Source: PALSA-505 sp036501145 (GTDB lineage Bacteria; Actinomycetota; Actinomycetes; Streptosporangiales; Streptosporangiaceae). From it: a stretch of 64,000 nt of DNA. The position numbers and the translations under genes are program-made. The notes under the pieces are model-generated. The model was not told where the DNA came from, made no database searches, and worked only from the letters and a program-made list of their open reading frames with translations. Location of the stretch: assembly GCA_036501145.1 (NCBI GenBank), contig DASYAV010000084.1, forward strand, positions 6,178 to 70,177, read 5' to 3'. Every line of letters starts with the position of its first letter. The first letter of the stretch is position 1. Below are positions 24,704 to 33,792 of this stretch, piece by piece.

Positions 24704-27043
24704 TCACGGTGGGCTGACCGCCAGTCCCCACGGGGAGTTCTGGCCGGTGATGATGGCGTGCGGGTCGCTGCCGTCCAGGTTGGCCTCCCAGATCGTGCCG
24801 TTGTCGAGGTTTGTCCAGTAGAGGTGACTGGCGTCGGCGGCTACCCCCAGCGGGCTGTTCTGGCGGGTGATGATGGCGTGCGGGTTGCTGCCGTCCAGGC
24901 CGGCCTCCCAGATCGCGCCCACCCCGGTTAGTGCTCCCTGGGCGGCCCAGTACAGGTGGCTGCCGCTGACCACCACCCCGGTCGGGAAGTCCTGCCCGGG
25001 AACGACGGGGTGCGGGTTGCCGCCGTCGAGACCGGCCGCCCAGATCGCACCATCCCCATCGCCGAAGTCGGGACTGCTGGACCAGTAGATGCTGCTGGCG
25101 CTGACCGCCACCCCGTTCATGAAATCGTCCTGACCGGTGACGATGAGGTGCGGGCTGGACCCGTCGAGGTTGGCCTCGCCGATCGCGCCGCCGGTGTTGC
25201 CGCCCAGGTCACCGGTCCAGTAGAGATGGCTGGCGTCGGCCGCCAGCGCACCCGCGCCGCTCTGGCCGGTGATGAGGGCGTGCGGGTCGCTGCCGTCGAG
25301 GTTGGCCAGGTTGATCGTCCCGGCCCCGGAGGACCAGTAGAGGCCGCTGGCGCCGACCGTCACGCCGGTTGGGCAGGTCTGCCGGGTGATGATGGCGTGC
25401 GGGCTGGTGCCGTCGACGTTGGCCTGGTTGACCGTGCCGTTGCCGCAGCCTTCGGGGTTCTGCACGTTGTTGGTCCAGTAGAGGAAGCGGGGACGCACCC
25501 CCGTGCCGGTGAGCGCGTCGGTGCCGGTGGCTGCCGGGTCGACGCTGGCCGCGGTCAGCGACGCGCTGTCGGCGCCGATGCTGACAGGCGCGAACCGCAC
25601 CGTGATCGTGCAGGAGTCGCCGGCCCCCAGGCTGGTGCCGGCGCAGGTGTCACCGGTGATGGTGAACGCGGCCGAACCGGTCACCGTGTCGGTCAGCGCG
25701 CCGGTGGCCTGCCCCCCGTTGTTGGCCAGCGTGAACGTCTGCGAAACCGGCTGCCCGGTGCCGGCCTTCCCGTAGTCGAACGGGGATGGGGTGAACACCA
25801 GCGCGGGTGGTGCCGGGGTGACCGCCATGAGCTTCGGGTCGCCCAGGCCGGTCACGATGGCATGCGGGTTCGTGCCGTCCGGATTGGCCTGTTCGATCGC
25901 CTGATCGAGGATGTTGACCCAGTAGAGGTGGCTGCCGTCGGTGGCCACGCCGAGCGGCGCGTTCTGGCCGGTGGCGATCGCATGGGCGTTGCTGCCGTCC
26001 AGGCCGGCCTCCCAGACCGAACCGGCCCCCGCCGTGTCACCGGCGCTGTTGGTCCAGTACAGGTGGCTGCCGTCGGTGGCCACGCCGTGCGGGTCGTTCT
26101 GCCCGGTGGCGATGGCGTGCGCGTTGCTGCCGTCCAGGCCGGCTTCCCAGATCGTCCCGGCGCCCGCCAGACCGCTGCCGGCGCTGGCCCAGTACACGTG
26201 GCTGCCGTAGGCCGCCACACCGTACGGATCGTTCTGCCCGCTGACGATCATGTGTGGGTTGCTGCCGTCCAGGCCGGCCTCCCAGATCGTGCCGAGCGTT
26301 CCGGCACCCGAGAACTCGATGCTCCAGTAGATGTGGCTGCCATCGACCGCCAGCCCGGCGGCCTGCTGCCCGGACAGCAGGGTGTGCGGGTTGCTGCCGT
26401 CGAGGCCGGCCTCATTGATCTTGCTGTCGAAGCTGCTGGCCCAGTAGAGATGGCTGCTGTTCACCGCCACCCCGACCGGATTGTCCTGCCCGTAGACGAT
26501 GGCCTGAGAGTTGCTGCCGTCGAGGCCGGCCGAGTTGATCGTGCCATCGCTCGCGTCGGCCCAGTAAATGCTGCCGGGCGCCTGCCCGAGACCTTTCCCG
26601 GTGCCGGTGAGCGCGTCGGTGGCGGTGGCCGCCTTCTTCTTCTTCCCGGCCGCGGTCAGCGTCGCGGCGACGGTCCCGGGCCTGGCGGGGGTGAACCGCA
26701 CCGTGACCGTGCACGTCTTGCCGGGTCCCAGGCTCTTGCAGGTATTACCGGTGACGGTGAACGCGGCCGGCCCGGTCAGCGTCACCGCCAGCCTGCCGGT
26801 GGCCGACCGGCCCGAGTTGGTCAGCGTGAACGCCTGCGATGCTGGCTGCCCGACGGTGACCTGCCCGTAGCCGAACGGGGCGGGACTGAAGGACAGCGAC
26901 GGCCGGGCCGGCTTGGCCGCCGCGATCCCCGGGGCGGCCAGCGCCGCCGCCGCGGCCACCACTGCCGTGGCCCCGGCTGCTGCTAACCGCCGCCATGTCC
27001 CGCCCGGCCGCCCCCGCCCATCGGGCCCGCTGCGGTGTGCCAT
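24704..27043 (-). CDS. Secreted protein with two six-bladed YWTD propellers and two Ig-like domains
   Basis: 779 residues. After a signal peptide (about 1-47, RRLAAAGATAVVAAAAALAA) come an ASH/choice-of-anchor-D-like domain (about 48-148), six YW[TAS]-type repeats of 38-45 residues (about 155-415), a second anchor-D-like domain (about 420-520), then six more repeats to the end. Each repeat carries A[GN]LDGSNPHAI and ends SHLYW, like LDL-receptor class B blades. It has no sorting motif or membrane anchor. The start at 27043 has a G-rich site. It is likely an extracellular binding scaffold; the ligand is unknown. Confidence 0.8.
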   Translation of the reverse strand: MAHRSGPDGRGRPGGTWRRLAAAGATAVVAAAAALAAPGIAAAKPARPSLSFSPAPFGYGQVTVGQPASQAFTLTNSGRSATGRLAVTLTGPAAFTVTGNTCKSLGPGKTCTVTVRFTPARPGTVAATLTAAGKKKKAATATDALTGTGKGLGQAPGSIYWADASDGTINSAGLDGSNSQAIVYGQDNPVGVAVNSSHLYWASSFDSKINEAGLDGSNPHTLLSGQQAAGLAVDGSHIYWSIEFSGAGTLGTIWEAGLDGSNPHMIVSGQNDPYGVAAYGSHVYWASAGSGLAGAGTIWEAGLDGSNAHAIATGQNDPHGVATDGSHLYWTNSAGDTAGAGSVWEAGLDGSNAHAIATGQNAPLGVATDGSHLYWVNILDQAIEQANPDGTNPHAIVTGLGDPKLMAVTPAPPALVFTPSPFDYGKAGTGQPVSQTFTLANNGGQATGALTDTVTGSAAFTITGDTCAGTSLGAGDSCTITVRFAPVSIGADSASLTAASVDPAATGTDALTGTGVRPRFLYWTNNVQNPEGCGNGTVNQANVDGTSPHAIITRQTCPTGVTVGASGLYWSSGAGTINLANLDGSDPHALITGQSGAGALAADASHLYWTGDLGGNTGGAIGEANLDGSSPHLIVTGQDDFMNGVAVSASSIYWSSSPDFGDGDGAIWAAGLDGGNPHPVVPGQDFPTGVVVSGSHLYWAAQGALTGVGAIWEAGLDGSNPHAIITRQNSPLGVAADASHLYWTNLDNGTIWEANLDGSDPHAIITGQNSPWGLAVSPP

Positions 27044-27119
27044 GTCATTTCCCCCCGCCTTTCCCGCAATGAAAACGAAAGGGGCGCCCATTTGTCCAGT
27101 GGTTGCCTCGCCGCCCGGC

Positions 27120-28049
27120 CTAACCAGCCGGGCGAACCGGTACCCCGCTCCGGGTGCGCAGCCGGCGCAGCATCCGGGCGTCTTCAAAACCGGCCGCCCG
27201 GGCCGCGGCCTCGACCGTGGCTCCCTGCCCGATCAGGTGTTCGGCGTGCTCGGTGCGCAGCAGTTGCTGATAGCGCAGCGGCGTCATCCCGGTCGCCCGG
27301 CCGAACAGCCGGGTCAGGGTCCGTGCACTCACCCCGGACGCGGAGGCCAGGCCAGCCAGCGGGAGCCGTTCGGCGAACCTGGCGTCGATCAGGTCCTGCA
27401 CGTGGTGGACCGTGTCACTGAGGTGCCCGCGGTGCCGGAGCATGGCACTGGCCTGCGGCTCGTCCCCGTTGCGGCGGGCGTAGACCACCATCTCCCTTGC
27501 GATCTGGGCCGCGGCACCCGGTCCGTGCCTGGTCGCGATGAGGTGCAGTGCCAGGTCGATGCCGCTGGCGATGCCGGCCGAGGTAGCCACCCGGTCGTCC
27601 ACGATGTACAGCACGTCGCGGACGACCGCGGCCCGCGGGTACCGCCTGGCCAGTTCCTCCTGCACACAGTGGTGAGTGGTGCACCGGCGGCCGTCCAGCA
27701 GCCCGGCGCGACCGAGCGCGTCGGCCCCGGCGCACACACTGGCCACCATCCCGCCGCCGGTGTGGTGACGGGCAAGCCGGGCAAGACTGGCCGCACCGAG
27801 CGGGCCGGTGTGCCCGAGTTCGGGCGCCCGCCAGCCCGGCACGATGATCAGGTCGCCGGGCGTCAGCGTCGGTCAGTCCAGTTCCGCCCGCACGGTGACG
27901 CTCTGCGCGGTCGGCACGTCCTGCTGTTCTGCCACGTAGTGCAGCGTGTAGCGGTACCCGGCGCCGGCCGCGGTGGAGAAGGCCTGGGCCGGGCCGGCCA
28001 GGTCAAGCAGATGCACCTGGGGGACGAGCAGGAAGACGACCTTGGTCAC
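27120..28049 (-). pseudogene. GlxA-type AraC regulator interrupted by an in-frame TGA
   Basis: From GTG 28049 (VTKVVFLLVPQVHLLDLAGP) the frame encodes a DJ-1/PfpI-like domain and a C-terminal AraC helix-turn-helix (LPLAGLASASGVSARTLTRL, GMTPLRYQQLLR), 309 residues in all. Codon 59 is TGA at 27875-27873, after RAELD and before PTLTPGDLIIVPGWR, where relatives usually have Trp or another residue. No frame change is needed, so this is a nonsense mutation unless read through. An internal start could give the 240-residue C-terminal part. It sits 7 bases after the broken isochorismatase gene. Confidence 0.75.
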
Positions 28050-28056
28050 GATCTGG

Positions 28057-28661
28057 TCAGCTTACCGGGACGGCCCGCTGGCCGGTCAGCTCGGCGACCG
28101 TGCGGATCGTCGCGAACCGGCCGGCCAGCGCGTACTCGGTGCGGCTGATGACGTCGGCGGCCGGCAGCGTCCTTGGGTCGGCCAGGATCTCGGCCATGCC
28201 GCGGCCGGGCGGCGCGTCCCGGTGCTCGATCGGGGAGGTCGCGGTGGCGTCCGTGACGAACGTGATGCGGTAGCCGAGGTCGAACGCGACCCGCGCTGTC
28301 GTCTCACAGCACTGCTCGGTCCTGATGCCGCAGACGATGAGATCCCGGATCCCGGACTCGGTGAGCCGCTGCTGGAGGTTTGTCGTGGTGAACGCGTTGT
28401 GCGAGCTCTTGGTGAGCACCGGCTCGCCCGGCGGGGGACCAGCCCGTCCATCAGCCGGACGTACCCGCTGGACGGGTCGAACGGGGTGCCGGTGCCCGGC
28501 TCGCTGTGCATCACCCAGGCGATGAGGTCGCCCGCGGACCGGCTGGCCGCGGCCAGCCGGTTCACCTGCCCGGCGATGCCGGGGTTGGAGATGGCAGCCC
28601 ACTGGGGCTGCTGCCGGAACGATTCCTGGACGTCGATGACGATCAGAGCGCTGCGTGTCAT
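28057..28661 (-). pseudogene. Isochorismatase-family hydrolase, frameshifted
   Basis: The N-terminal part from ATG 28661 (MTRSALIVIDVQESFRQQPQ) holds the catalytic Asp. The C-terminal part, in another frame, holds the Lys (VLTKSSHNAF) and Cys (GIRTEQCCETTARVAFDLGY) and ends at 28057. The frames meet at a run of five G at 28433-28437 on the plus strand, so one added base would restore a 200-residue enzyme. This could be a slip in a homopolymer, a true pseudogene or a read error. With the interrupted AraC gene downstream it forms a disrupted two-gene unit. Confidence 0.75.
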
Positions 28662-28677
28662 GGGCCCAGCCTGTGTA

Positions 28678-28697
28678 GGGCGCAGCCGTCCAGGAAA
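28678..28697. repeat. Interspersed 20-base motif, copy C
   Basis: GGGCGCAGCCGTCCAGGAAA, identical to 18801-18820, located 16 bases upstream of the isochorismatase start. The role is unknown. Confidence 0.5.
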
Positions 28698-28750
28698 GGC
28701 ATGATCACGACCCGCAGCGGACGGATCCGGTCACGGTGAACCCCGGTAGC

Positions 28751-29515
28751 CTACGAGAAGTGCGTCTGTGGCCGGGCGATCGGCTCGCCGTCCAGGAACG
28801 TGTCCACCTTCTCGTTGTAGAACGCGACCAGGCCGGCGATGGGCAGCAGCTGCCGGGTCGGGAAGTCGTAGCTCCAGGCCAGGTCCTTGTGCACCTCGCC
28901 GCCGGCCCGGACCGACCAGTAGCCGGTGGTCTTCCCCTTGTACGGGCACGCGGTGACGGTGTCACTGGGCACCAGGTGGCTGAAGTCCACCTCGGTCCGG
29001 TTCAGGTAGTAACGGGTCGGCAGTCCGGTCTCGAACACCATGACCGGTGCGGATGACTCGGCCAGCACGGTCCCGGCCAGCTCGACCCGCACCGTCCTGG
29101 CCGATCGCAGCGCGTCCACCCGGACGTACGGGCTGCGCGGGTGGACGAAAACCTGCTCGTCCTCCTCGAACCAGGCGTCCAGCGCGTCCCAGTCGAACCG
29201 GATCGTGCCGGCCACGCCGTCCAGCCCGGACTCGGTGACCAGCCGGGCCGCGTCCGGGCGGACCACGTCACCGGCCTTCAGCGCGTGCAGCAGCTCGGTG
29301 CCCCGCCGGCTCTGCCTGGTCTGGCCGCTGGCCACCAGCAGGCCGGTGCGCACGTCGCCGGCCGGGATGTAGTACTGCGGGTAGTACGGCCACTCCCACA
29401 CGTACAGCGCGTGGGTGCTGTCGAACACGGTCTCGCCCGCCAGCACGCCCCGGACCCGGCGCGGGACCGGTTCCACCTGGTTCGTCTCAGTGATCATCGC
29501 TGGGTAGTCGCTCAC
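28751..29515 (-). CDS. DUF427 protein with tandem domains
   Basis: 254 residues with two DUF427 units. The first (about 15-105) contains RVRGVLAGETVFDSTHALYV and the second (about 130-225) contains RTVRVELAGTVLAESSAPVM, then YYLNRTEVDFSHLVPSDTVT and CPYKGKTTGYWSV, the family core. GTG 29515 was chosen because AGGGAG lies 6 bases upstream; ATG 29497 is an alternative. DUF427 proteins are common in actinobacteria and have no established activity. It is transcribed away from the lactonase-like gene. Confidence 0.85.
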   Translation of the reverse strand: MSDYPAMITETNQVEPVPRRVRGVLAGETVFDSTHALYVWEWPYYPQYYIPAGDVRTGLLVASGQTRQSRRGTELLHALKAGDVVRPDAARLVTESGLDGVAGTIRFDWDALDAWFEEDEQVFVHPRSPYVRVDALRSARTVRVELAGTVLAESSAPVMVFETGLPTRYYLNRTEVDFSHLVPSDTVTACPYKGKTTGYWSVRAGGEVHKDLAWSYDFPTRQLLPIAGLVAFYNEKVDTFLDGEPIARPQTHFS

Positions 29516-29683
29516 CTGGCACTCCCTGCCGGTCGGTGACGGTTGTCCGTCCCCGGCATAGCGCCCGCGCCCTCGCGGGGATTCCGCGGCCCGCCCAGTT
29601 CCGCGCAAATCCCACCAATCCGCCCAGCGCGCCGGGCCGAATGGGTTCATGTCGAACCGACAGACTTTAGGAGGACGAACGGC

Positions 29684-30832
29684 ATGAAACCCCTCACCCG
29701 TATCGGCGCCGCGGTCACGGTCGCGGCCACGGCGCTGGCCACCGCGGCCGCGCTGGCCGGCCCGGCCGGTGCGTCCACCGCGCAGGGCGGCTTCCACGGC
29801 GGCGCCAGCCACGTGGTCTTCGTGCAGAACGACAACCTCACGGGCAACCAGGTGATCGCCTACCGCCGGGCGGGTGACGGCACCCTCACCCAGGCGGGCA
29901 CGTACTCGACCGGCGGCAAGGGCGGGCAGCTCACCGGTTCGGTCGTGGACCATCTGGCCTCGCAGGGCTCGCTGACCTACGACCCGGCGGACGGGCTGCT
30001 GTACGCGGTCAACGCGGGCAGCAACACGGTGTCGGTCTTCGCAAGCCACGGCGACCACCTGTACCTGCGCCAGGTCATCTCCTCCGGCGGGACGTTCCCG
30101 GTCAGTGTGGCCACCCACGGCGATCTGGTCTACGTGCTGAACGCGCTGGAGGGCGGGTCGGTCCAGGGTTACCGGGTGTTCCGCGGCCGGCTGTTCCCGA
30201 TGCGCGGCTCGAACCGGCCGCTGGGCCTGGACCCGACGGCCACCCCGCAGTTCACCAACACCCCGGGCCAGGTCGCGTTCACGCCGAACGGCTCGCAGCT
30301 GGTCGTCACGACCAAGGCCAACGGCAACGACATCGACGTGTTCGGCGTCAGCGCGTGGGGAACGCTGTCCGCGCACCCGGTGGTCAACAGCGAGCCGAAC
30401 GAGGTCCCGTTCGCCGTCATCTTCGACAGGGCTGGCCACCTGGTGGTGGCGGAGTCTGCCAGCAACTCGGCGGTGGCGAGCTTCACCCTGAACCGTGATG
30501 GCACGGTCACGCCCGTCGACCAGGTGCTCACGACACAGGCGGCCACCTGCTGGATCGCCCGCGACGGCAACCACGTGTTCGCCTCCAATGCGGGCAGTGC
30601 CACCGTCAGCGGCCTGACCGACCGCGCGGGGAAGCTCACCCTGGGCGGCCAGACCACAACTGACCCCGGCACTGTCGACGCGGCCGCCTCCCCGCACGGC
30701 CGGTACCTGTACGTGCAGACCGGCGGGAACGGCATCGTGGACGAGTTCTCCGTCTCCGGCGGCTCGCTCACCCAGATCGGCAGTGTCACCGTGCCCAACG
30801 CGGTCGGCGCTGAAGGTATCGCCGCCGCCTAA
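29684..30832 (+). CDS. Secreted lactonase-like beta-propeller protein
   Basis: 382 residues. A signal peptide (about 1-32, VAATALATAAALAGPAGAST) precedes a 6-phosphogluconolactonase/YVTN-type propeller with repeated blades such as LTYDPADGLLYAVNAGSNTV and GQVAFTPNGSQLVVTTKANG. An AGGAGG site 8 bases upstream fixes ATG 29684. Secretion argues against a role in central metabolism; binding or lactone hydrolysis outside the cell is more likely. It is followed by a strong hairpin before manA, so it forms a single-gene unit. Confidence 0.85.
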   Translation: MKPLTRIGAAVTVAATALATAAALAGPAGASTAQGGFHGGASHVVFVQNDNLTGNQVIAYRRAGDGTLTQAGTYSTGGKGGQLTGSVVDHLASQGSLTYDPADGLLYAVNAGSNTVSVFASHGDHLYLRQVISSGGTFPVSVATHGDLVYVLNALEGGSVQGYRVFRGRLFPMRGSNRPLGLDPTATPQFTNTPGQVAFTPNGSQLVVTTKANGNDIDVFGVSAWGTLSAHPVVNSEPNEVPFAVIFDRAGHLVVAESASNSAVASFTLNRDGTVTPVDQVLTTQAATCWIARDGNHVFASNAGSATVSGLTDRAGKLTLGGQTTTDPGTVDAAASPHGRYLYVQTGGNGIVDEFSVSGGSLTQIGSVTVPNAVGAEGIAAA

Positions 30833-30843
30833 CCAGGAGGGGA

Positions 30844-30894
30844 GTACCCGCGGGGCGTGGGCGCGGCCAGTGCCGGCCCGGGCCCCGCGGGTAC
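30844..30894. terminator. Hairpin terminator after the lactonase-like gene
   Basis: GTACCCGCGGGGC (30844-30856) and GCCCCGCGGGTAC (30882-30894) form a perfect 13-bp stem. It begins 12 bases after the stop codon and ends 28 bases before manA. Confidence 0.7.
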
Positions 30895-30921
30895 CGGCTT
30901 GCCCCGCTCTACGATGCAGGG

Positions 30922-32118
30922 GTGGACGTCCTCGAGCCAGTGGTGCAGCCCTATGCCTGGGGCTCCCGGTCTGCGATAGCCGAGATTCAGGGCCGCCCCG
31001 CCCCGGCGCCGGGCCCGGAAGCCGAGCTGTGGATGGGCGCCCACCCCTCCGCGCCGTCCGGCCTGCACCGGGACGGCCGGCCGGCCACGCTGGACCAGGT
31101 GATCGCGGCCGACCCGGAGCGCGAGCTCGGCCCGGGCTGCACCGCCCGGTTCGGGCCGCGGCTGTCCTTCCTGCTGAAGATCCTCGCCCCGGAGAAGGCG
31201 CTGTCCATCCAGGTGCACCCGGACCGCGCGCAGGCCGAAGCCGGGTACCGGGACGAGACCGGGCGGGGCGTCCCGGCGGGCGACCGCAACTACGTAGACG
31301 ACTGGCCCAAGCCGGAGCTGCTCTGCGCGGTGACCCGGTTCGAGGTGCTGGCCGGTTTCCGGCCCACCGGCGACATCCTCGCCCTGCTGGCCGAGCTGGA
31401 CGTGGCCCCGCTGCGGCCGGTGGCCGGCGAACTGGAGAACGAGCCCGGCCCGGCCGGCCAGGCGGGCGCGCTGCGCCGGATCCTCGGCTGGCCCGCCGAT
31501 CAGCGGGACCGGCTGCTGGCCGGGGTGCTGGCCGCCTGCGCCCGCGTCGCGGCCGGCGGTGGCCGGTACGCCGCGGCCTGCGCGGCGGTGACCCGGATCG
31601 CCGCCGACCACCCCGGGGACCTGGGCTTGGTGGCCGCGCTGCTGCTCAGCTACACCGTGCTGGAGCCGGGCGAGGCGGTGTACATGGCGGCCGGCGGGCT
31701 GCACGCCTACATCAAGGGCGTGGGCATCGAACTGCTGGCCAACTCCGACAACGTGCTGCGCGCCGGGCTCACCGGCAAGCGCATCGACATCCCCGAACTG
31801 CTGCGGCTCGTCGATCCGTCGGTGCCGGTCCCGGTGATCCACCCCCGCCGGCTGTCCGGGCCGGTCCTCACCTACGACACCTCCGCGCCCGAGTTCCGGC
31901 TCTACCGGGTGGAACCGGCCGGCGGTGAGGTGCCGCTGCCGGACGTAGGCCCGCGCATCGTGCTCTGCATCGACGGCGCCGCCACGCTGCGCACCAGCGG
32001 CGGTGACTCGGTCAAGCTCGGCCCGGGAGAGTCATGCTTCGTGCCGGCCGCCGACGGTGACGTCACCGCCGGCGGGCAGGCGGTCCTGTTCGCCGCGGCC
32101 AGCGGCTGCGACTCCTAG
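30922..32118 (+). CDS. manA: Mannose-6-phosphate isomerase, class I
   Basis: 398 residues. Zinc ligands of type I phosphomannose isomerases are visible: Gln97 and His99 (SIQVHPD), Glu132 (WPKPELLCA) and His261 (GGLHAYIKG). QPYAWGS near the start and LTGKRIDIPELL further on are also typical. It interconverts fructose-6-phosphate and mannose-6-phosphate for mannose donors used in cell-wall glycans and mycothiol-era actinobacterial lipids. GTG 30922 is the only family-compatible start. It stands alone between two hairpins. Confidence 0.93.
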   Translation: MDVLEPVVQPYAWGSRSAIAEIQGRPAPAPGPEAELWMGAHPSAPSGLHRDGRPATLDQVIAADPERELGPGCTARFGPRLSFLLKILAPEKALSIQVHPDRAQAEAGYRDETGRGVPAGDRNYVDDWPKPELLCAVTRFEVLAGFRPTGDILALLAELDVAPLRPVAGELENEPGPAGQAGALRRILGWPADQRDRLLAGVLAACARVAAGGGRYAAACAAVTRIAADHPGDLGLVAALLLSYTVLEPGEAVYMAAGGLHAYIKGVGIELLANSDNVLRAGLTGKRIDIPELLRLVDPSVPVPVIHPRRLSGPVLTYDTSAPEFRLYRVEPAGGEVPLPDVGPRIVLCIDGAATLRTSGGDSVKLGPGESCFVPAADGDVTAGGQAVLFAAASGCDS

Positions 32119-32546
32119 GGTCCCCCGGACCCGGACCGGACCCGGGCCTGGTGGAGGTGGGGGCTTGCCGGACCAGGACGCCTGGGCGCCTGCGGCTTCG
32201 CCTGCTCACGGCGAAGCCGCCAGCGCCTGTGATGTTCTATCAGGGAGTGTCAGCTGGCGGCGACGCCGGCGGACCCCGTCGCGGCACGCCATCCGAGCCC
32301 GGACCGCTGCCCCGGGTACGAACCTCCCGGGGTCGTCCACCCACTGAACATCGACGTGGACGGCGTGCGGCTGCCCCACGCCCGAACCCGTTTCTTCAGG
32401 TGATCACCACGATCGCGGCCCGGTGACCTCGCCCCATCGGCCAGGCGAGGCTGCACTTCCTGGAAGCGACGGGGTAAGACCGCGGCCGCAGGGAGCGCTA
32501 ACTGTGCAGACAGATTCCCGCGACGACATCCAGAAGGAGGCAGGCC
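32119..32546. other. 428-base intergenic region with terminator-like hairpin
   Basis: GCGGCTTCGCC (32192-32202) and GGCGAAGCCGC (32210-32220) form a perfect 11-bp stem with a 7-base loop, extended by imperfect pairing to about 32185-32229; it is the probable manA terminator. The rest contains short open frames in several registers, none with a credible start site or recognisable family. The AGAAGGAGGC ribosome site of the peroxiredoxin gene lies at the right end. Confidence 0.6.
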
Positions 32547-33032
32547 ATGCCCCTGCTGCACCCGGGCGACACGTTTCCTCAGCTGACCCTCAACATTGCC
32601 GGCGCGCAGGCCATCCAGGCTCCCGGCTCGCTGGCCGGAGAGTTCGGGGTCGTGCTGTTCAACCGGGGAGCGTGGTGCCCCTATTGCACCGCCCAGTTGC
32701 GCGCGTTCCAGCGGGCCGGCGAGTCCCTGGCGCAGGCCGGCATCCGGGTGGCGGCGTTGTGGGTCGATGATGAGAAGACCACCGCGGAGTTCATCGCCAG
32801 GCACGGCCTCACGTTCCCGCTGGGGCACAGCGCCGATGCCCGCGCGGTGGCCGGGAAGACCGGCGCGTTCGTCAACGACGATCCGCTGTACCTGCAGTCC
32901 ACCGGGTTCCTGCTGGACCCGCAGGGCAAGGTGATCGTGAGCGTGTACTCCAGCGGCGCCATCGGCCGTCTCGTGCCCGAAGACGTGATCGGACTGGCCC
33001 GGTACCTGCGCGAGCATGCTGCCGGGTCGTGA
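32547..33032 (+). CDS. Peroxiredoxin-like protein (AhpC/TSA family)
   Basis: 161 residues with a thioredoxin fold. The peroxidatic motif is GAWCPYCTAQLRAF with Cys44 and Cys47 as CxxC, followed by VAALWVDDEKTTAEFIARHG and TGAFVNDD. It belongs to the redoxin-2 group of small peroxiredoxins that reduce peroxides using thiol partners. A strong AGGAGG site precedes ATG 32547. Its stop overlaps the start of a mycothiol-dependent reductase homologue, which could supply electrons; this pairing is inference. Confidence 0.87.
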   Translation: MPLLHPGDTFPQLTLNIAGAQAIQAPGSLAGEFGVVLFNRGAWCPYCTAQLRAFQRAGESLAQAGIRVAALWVDDEKTTAEFIARHGLTFPLGHSADARAVAGKTGAFVNDDPLYLQSTGFLLDPQGKVIVSVYSSGAIGRLVPEDVIGLARYLREHAAGS

Positions 33033-33775
33033 TAGCCATGCAAGCAGACGCTGTGAACGACGCGGACATCAACTTCTACTTCGATCCGCTGTGCCCGTTC
33101 GCCTGGATGACGAGCAAATGGGTCCGGCGGGTCGCGGTGCAGCGCGACTACGCCGTGGACTGGAGGTTCATCTCGCTGCGCATGCTCAACGCCGACGTTG
33201 ACTACGACAGTCACTTCCCCGCGGGCTACGAGGCTGGGCACACCGCCGGGCTGCGGCTGCTGCGGGTGGCCGCCCGGACCCGCGCCGAACACGGCCGCCA
33301 GGCGGTCGGGCCCCTCTACCAGGCGATCGGCACTGAGGCCTTCGACTCCGCCGCCGCGCCCGCGCGGGGACCGGAAGAACCGGGAAGCCGCGCGTTCGTC
33401 GAGCCCCTGCTCGAGCACGCCGGATTGCCCGCCGGGCTCGCCGCCGCCCTCGATGACGCCAGCTGGGACGGCGAACTGCAGGCGGAAACCGACGAGGCGC
33501 TGGCACTGACCGGCAAGGACGTCGGCACCCCGATCATCCGCTTCGGGCCGCCCCGTGGAACCGCGTTCTTTGGGCCGGTCATCAGCCGGCTTCCCAGTGA
33601 CCAGGAGGCAGTCCGGCTGTGGGACCACGTTGTCGGGCTCGCCTCCTTCCCTGGCTTCGCCGAGCTCAAGCGCAGCCTGCGGGAACGACCCCAGCTGCGC
33701 AGCTTCGGCGTCACTCCCAGTGAAACCGGCATCCAGGAGGACTGGCACGGCGGAAGCCGACGCCTCAAGAAATAG
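33029..33775 (+). CDS. DsbA-like mycothiol-dependent reductase homologue (Rv2466c type), single Cys
   Basis: 248 residues. DADINFYFDPLCPFAWMTSK matches the start of mycobacterial Rv2466c, a mycothiol-dependent nitroreductase, and GKDVGTPIIRFGP plus FFGPVISRLPSDQEAVRLWD match its C-terminal part. Rv2466c has an active site CPWC; here it is Cys22-Pro-Phe-Ala, so the second Cys is missing and a monothiol mechanism is expected. GTG 33029 overlaps the peroxiredoxin stop (GTGA); ATG 33038 is an alternative. It probably acts with mycothiol in the cytosol. Confidence 0.83.
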   Translation: MIAMQADAVNDADINFYFDPLCPFAWMTSKWVRRVAVQRDYAVDWRFISLRMLNADVDYDSHFPAGYEAGHTAGLRLLRVAARTRAEHGRQAVGPLYQAIGTEAFDSAAAPARGPEEPGSRAFVEPLLEHAGLPAGLAAALDDASWDGELQAETDEALALTGKDVGTPIIRFGPPRGTAFFGPVISRLPSDQEAVRLWDHVVGLASFPGFAELKRSLRERPQLRSFGVTPSETGIQEDWHGGSRRLKK

Positions 33776-33792
33776 GGCCACAGCGGAGGATC

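Noticed and set aside
24704..27043. Regular repeats of about 135 bases as a DNA repeat array
   Set aside because: They are coding repeats of YWTD propeller blades with diverged codons, not a DNA-level repeat element.
32119..32546. Short open frames in the gap after manA
   Set aside because: They have no ribosome site or recognised domain and overlap the terminator hairpin; there is no reason to call a gene.
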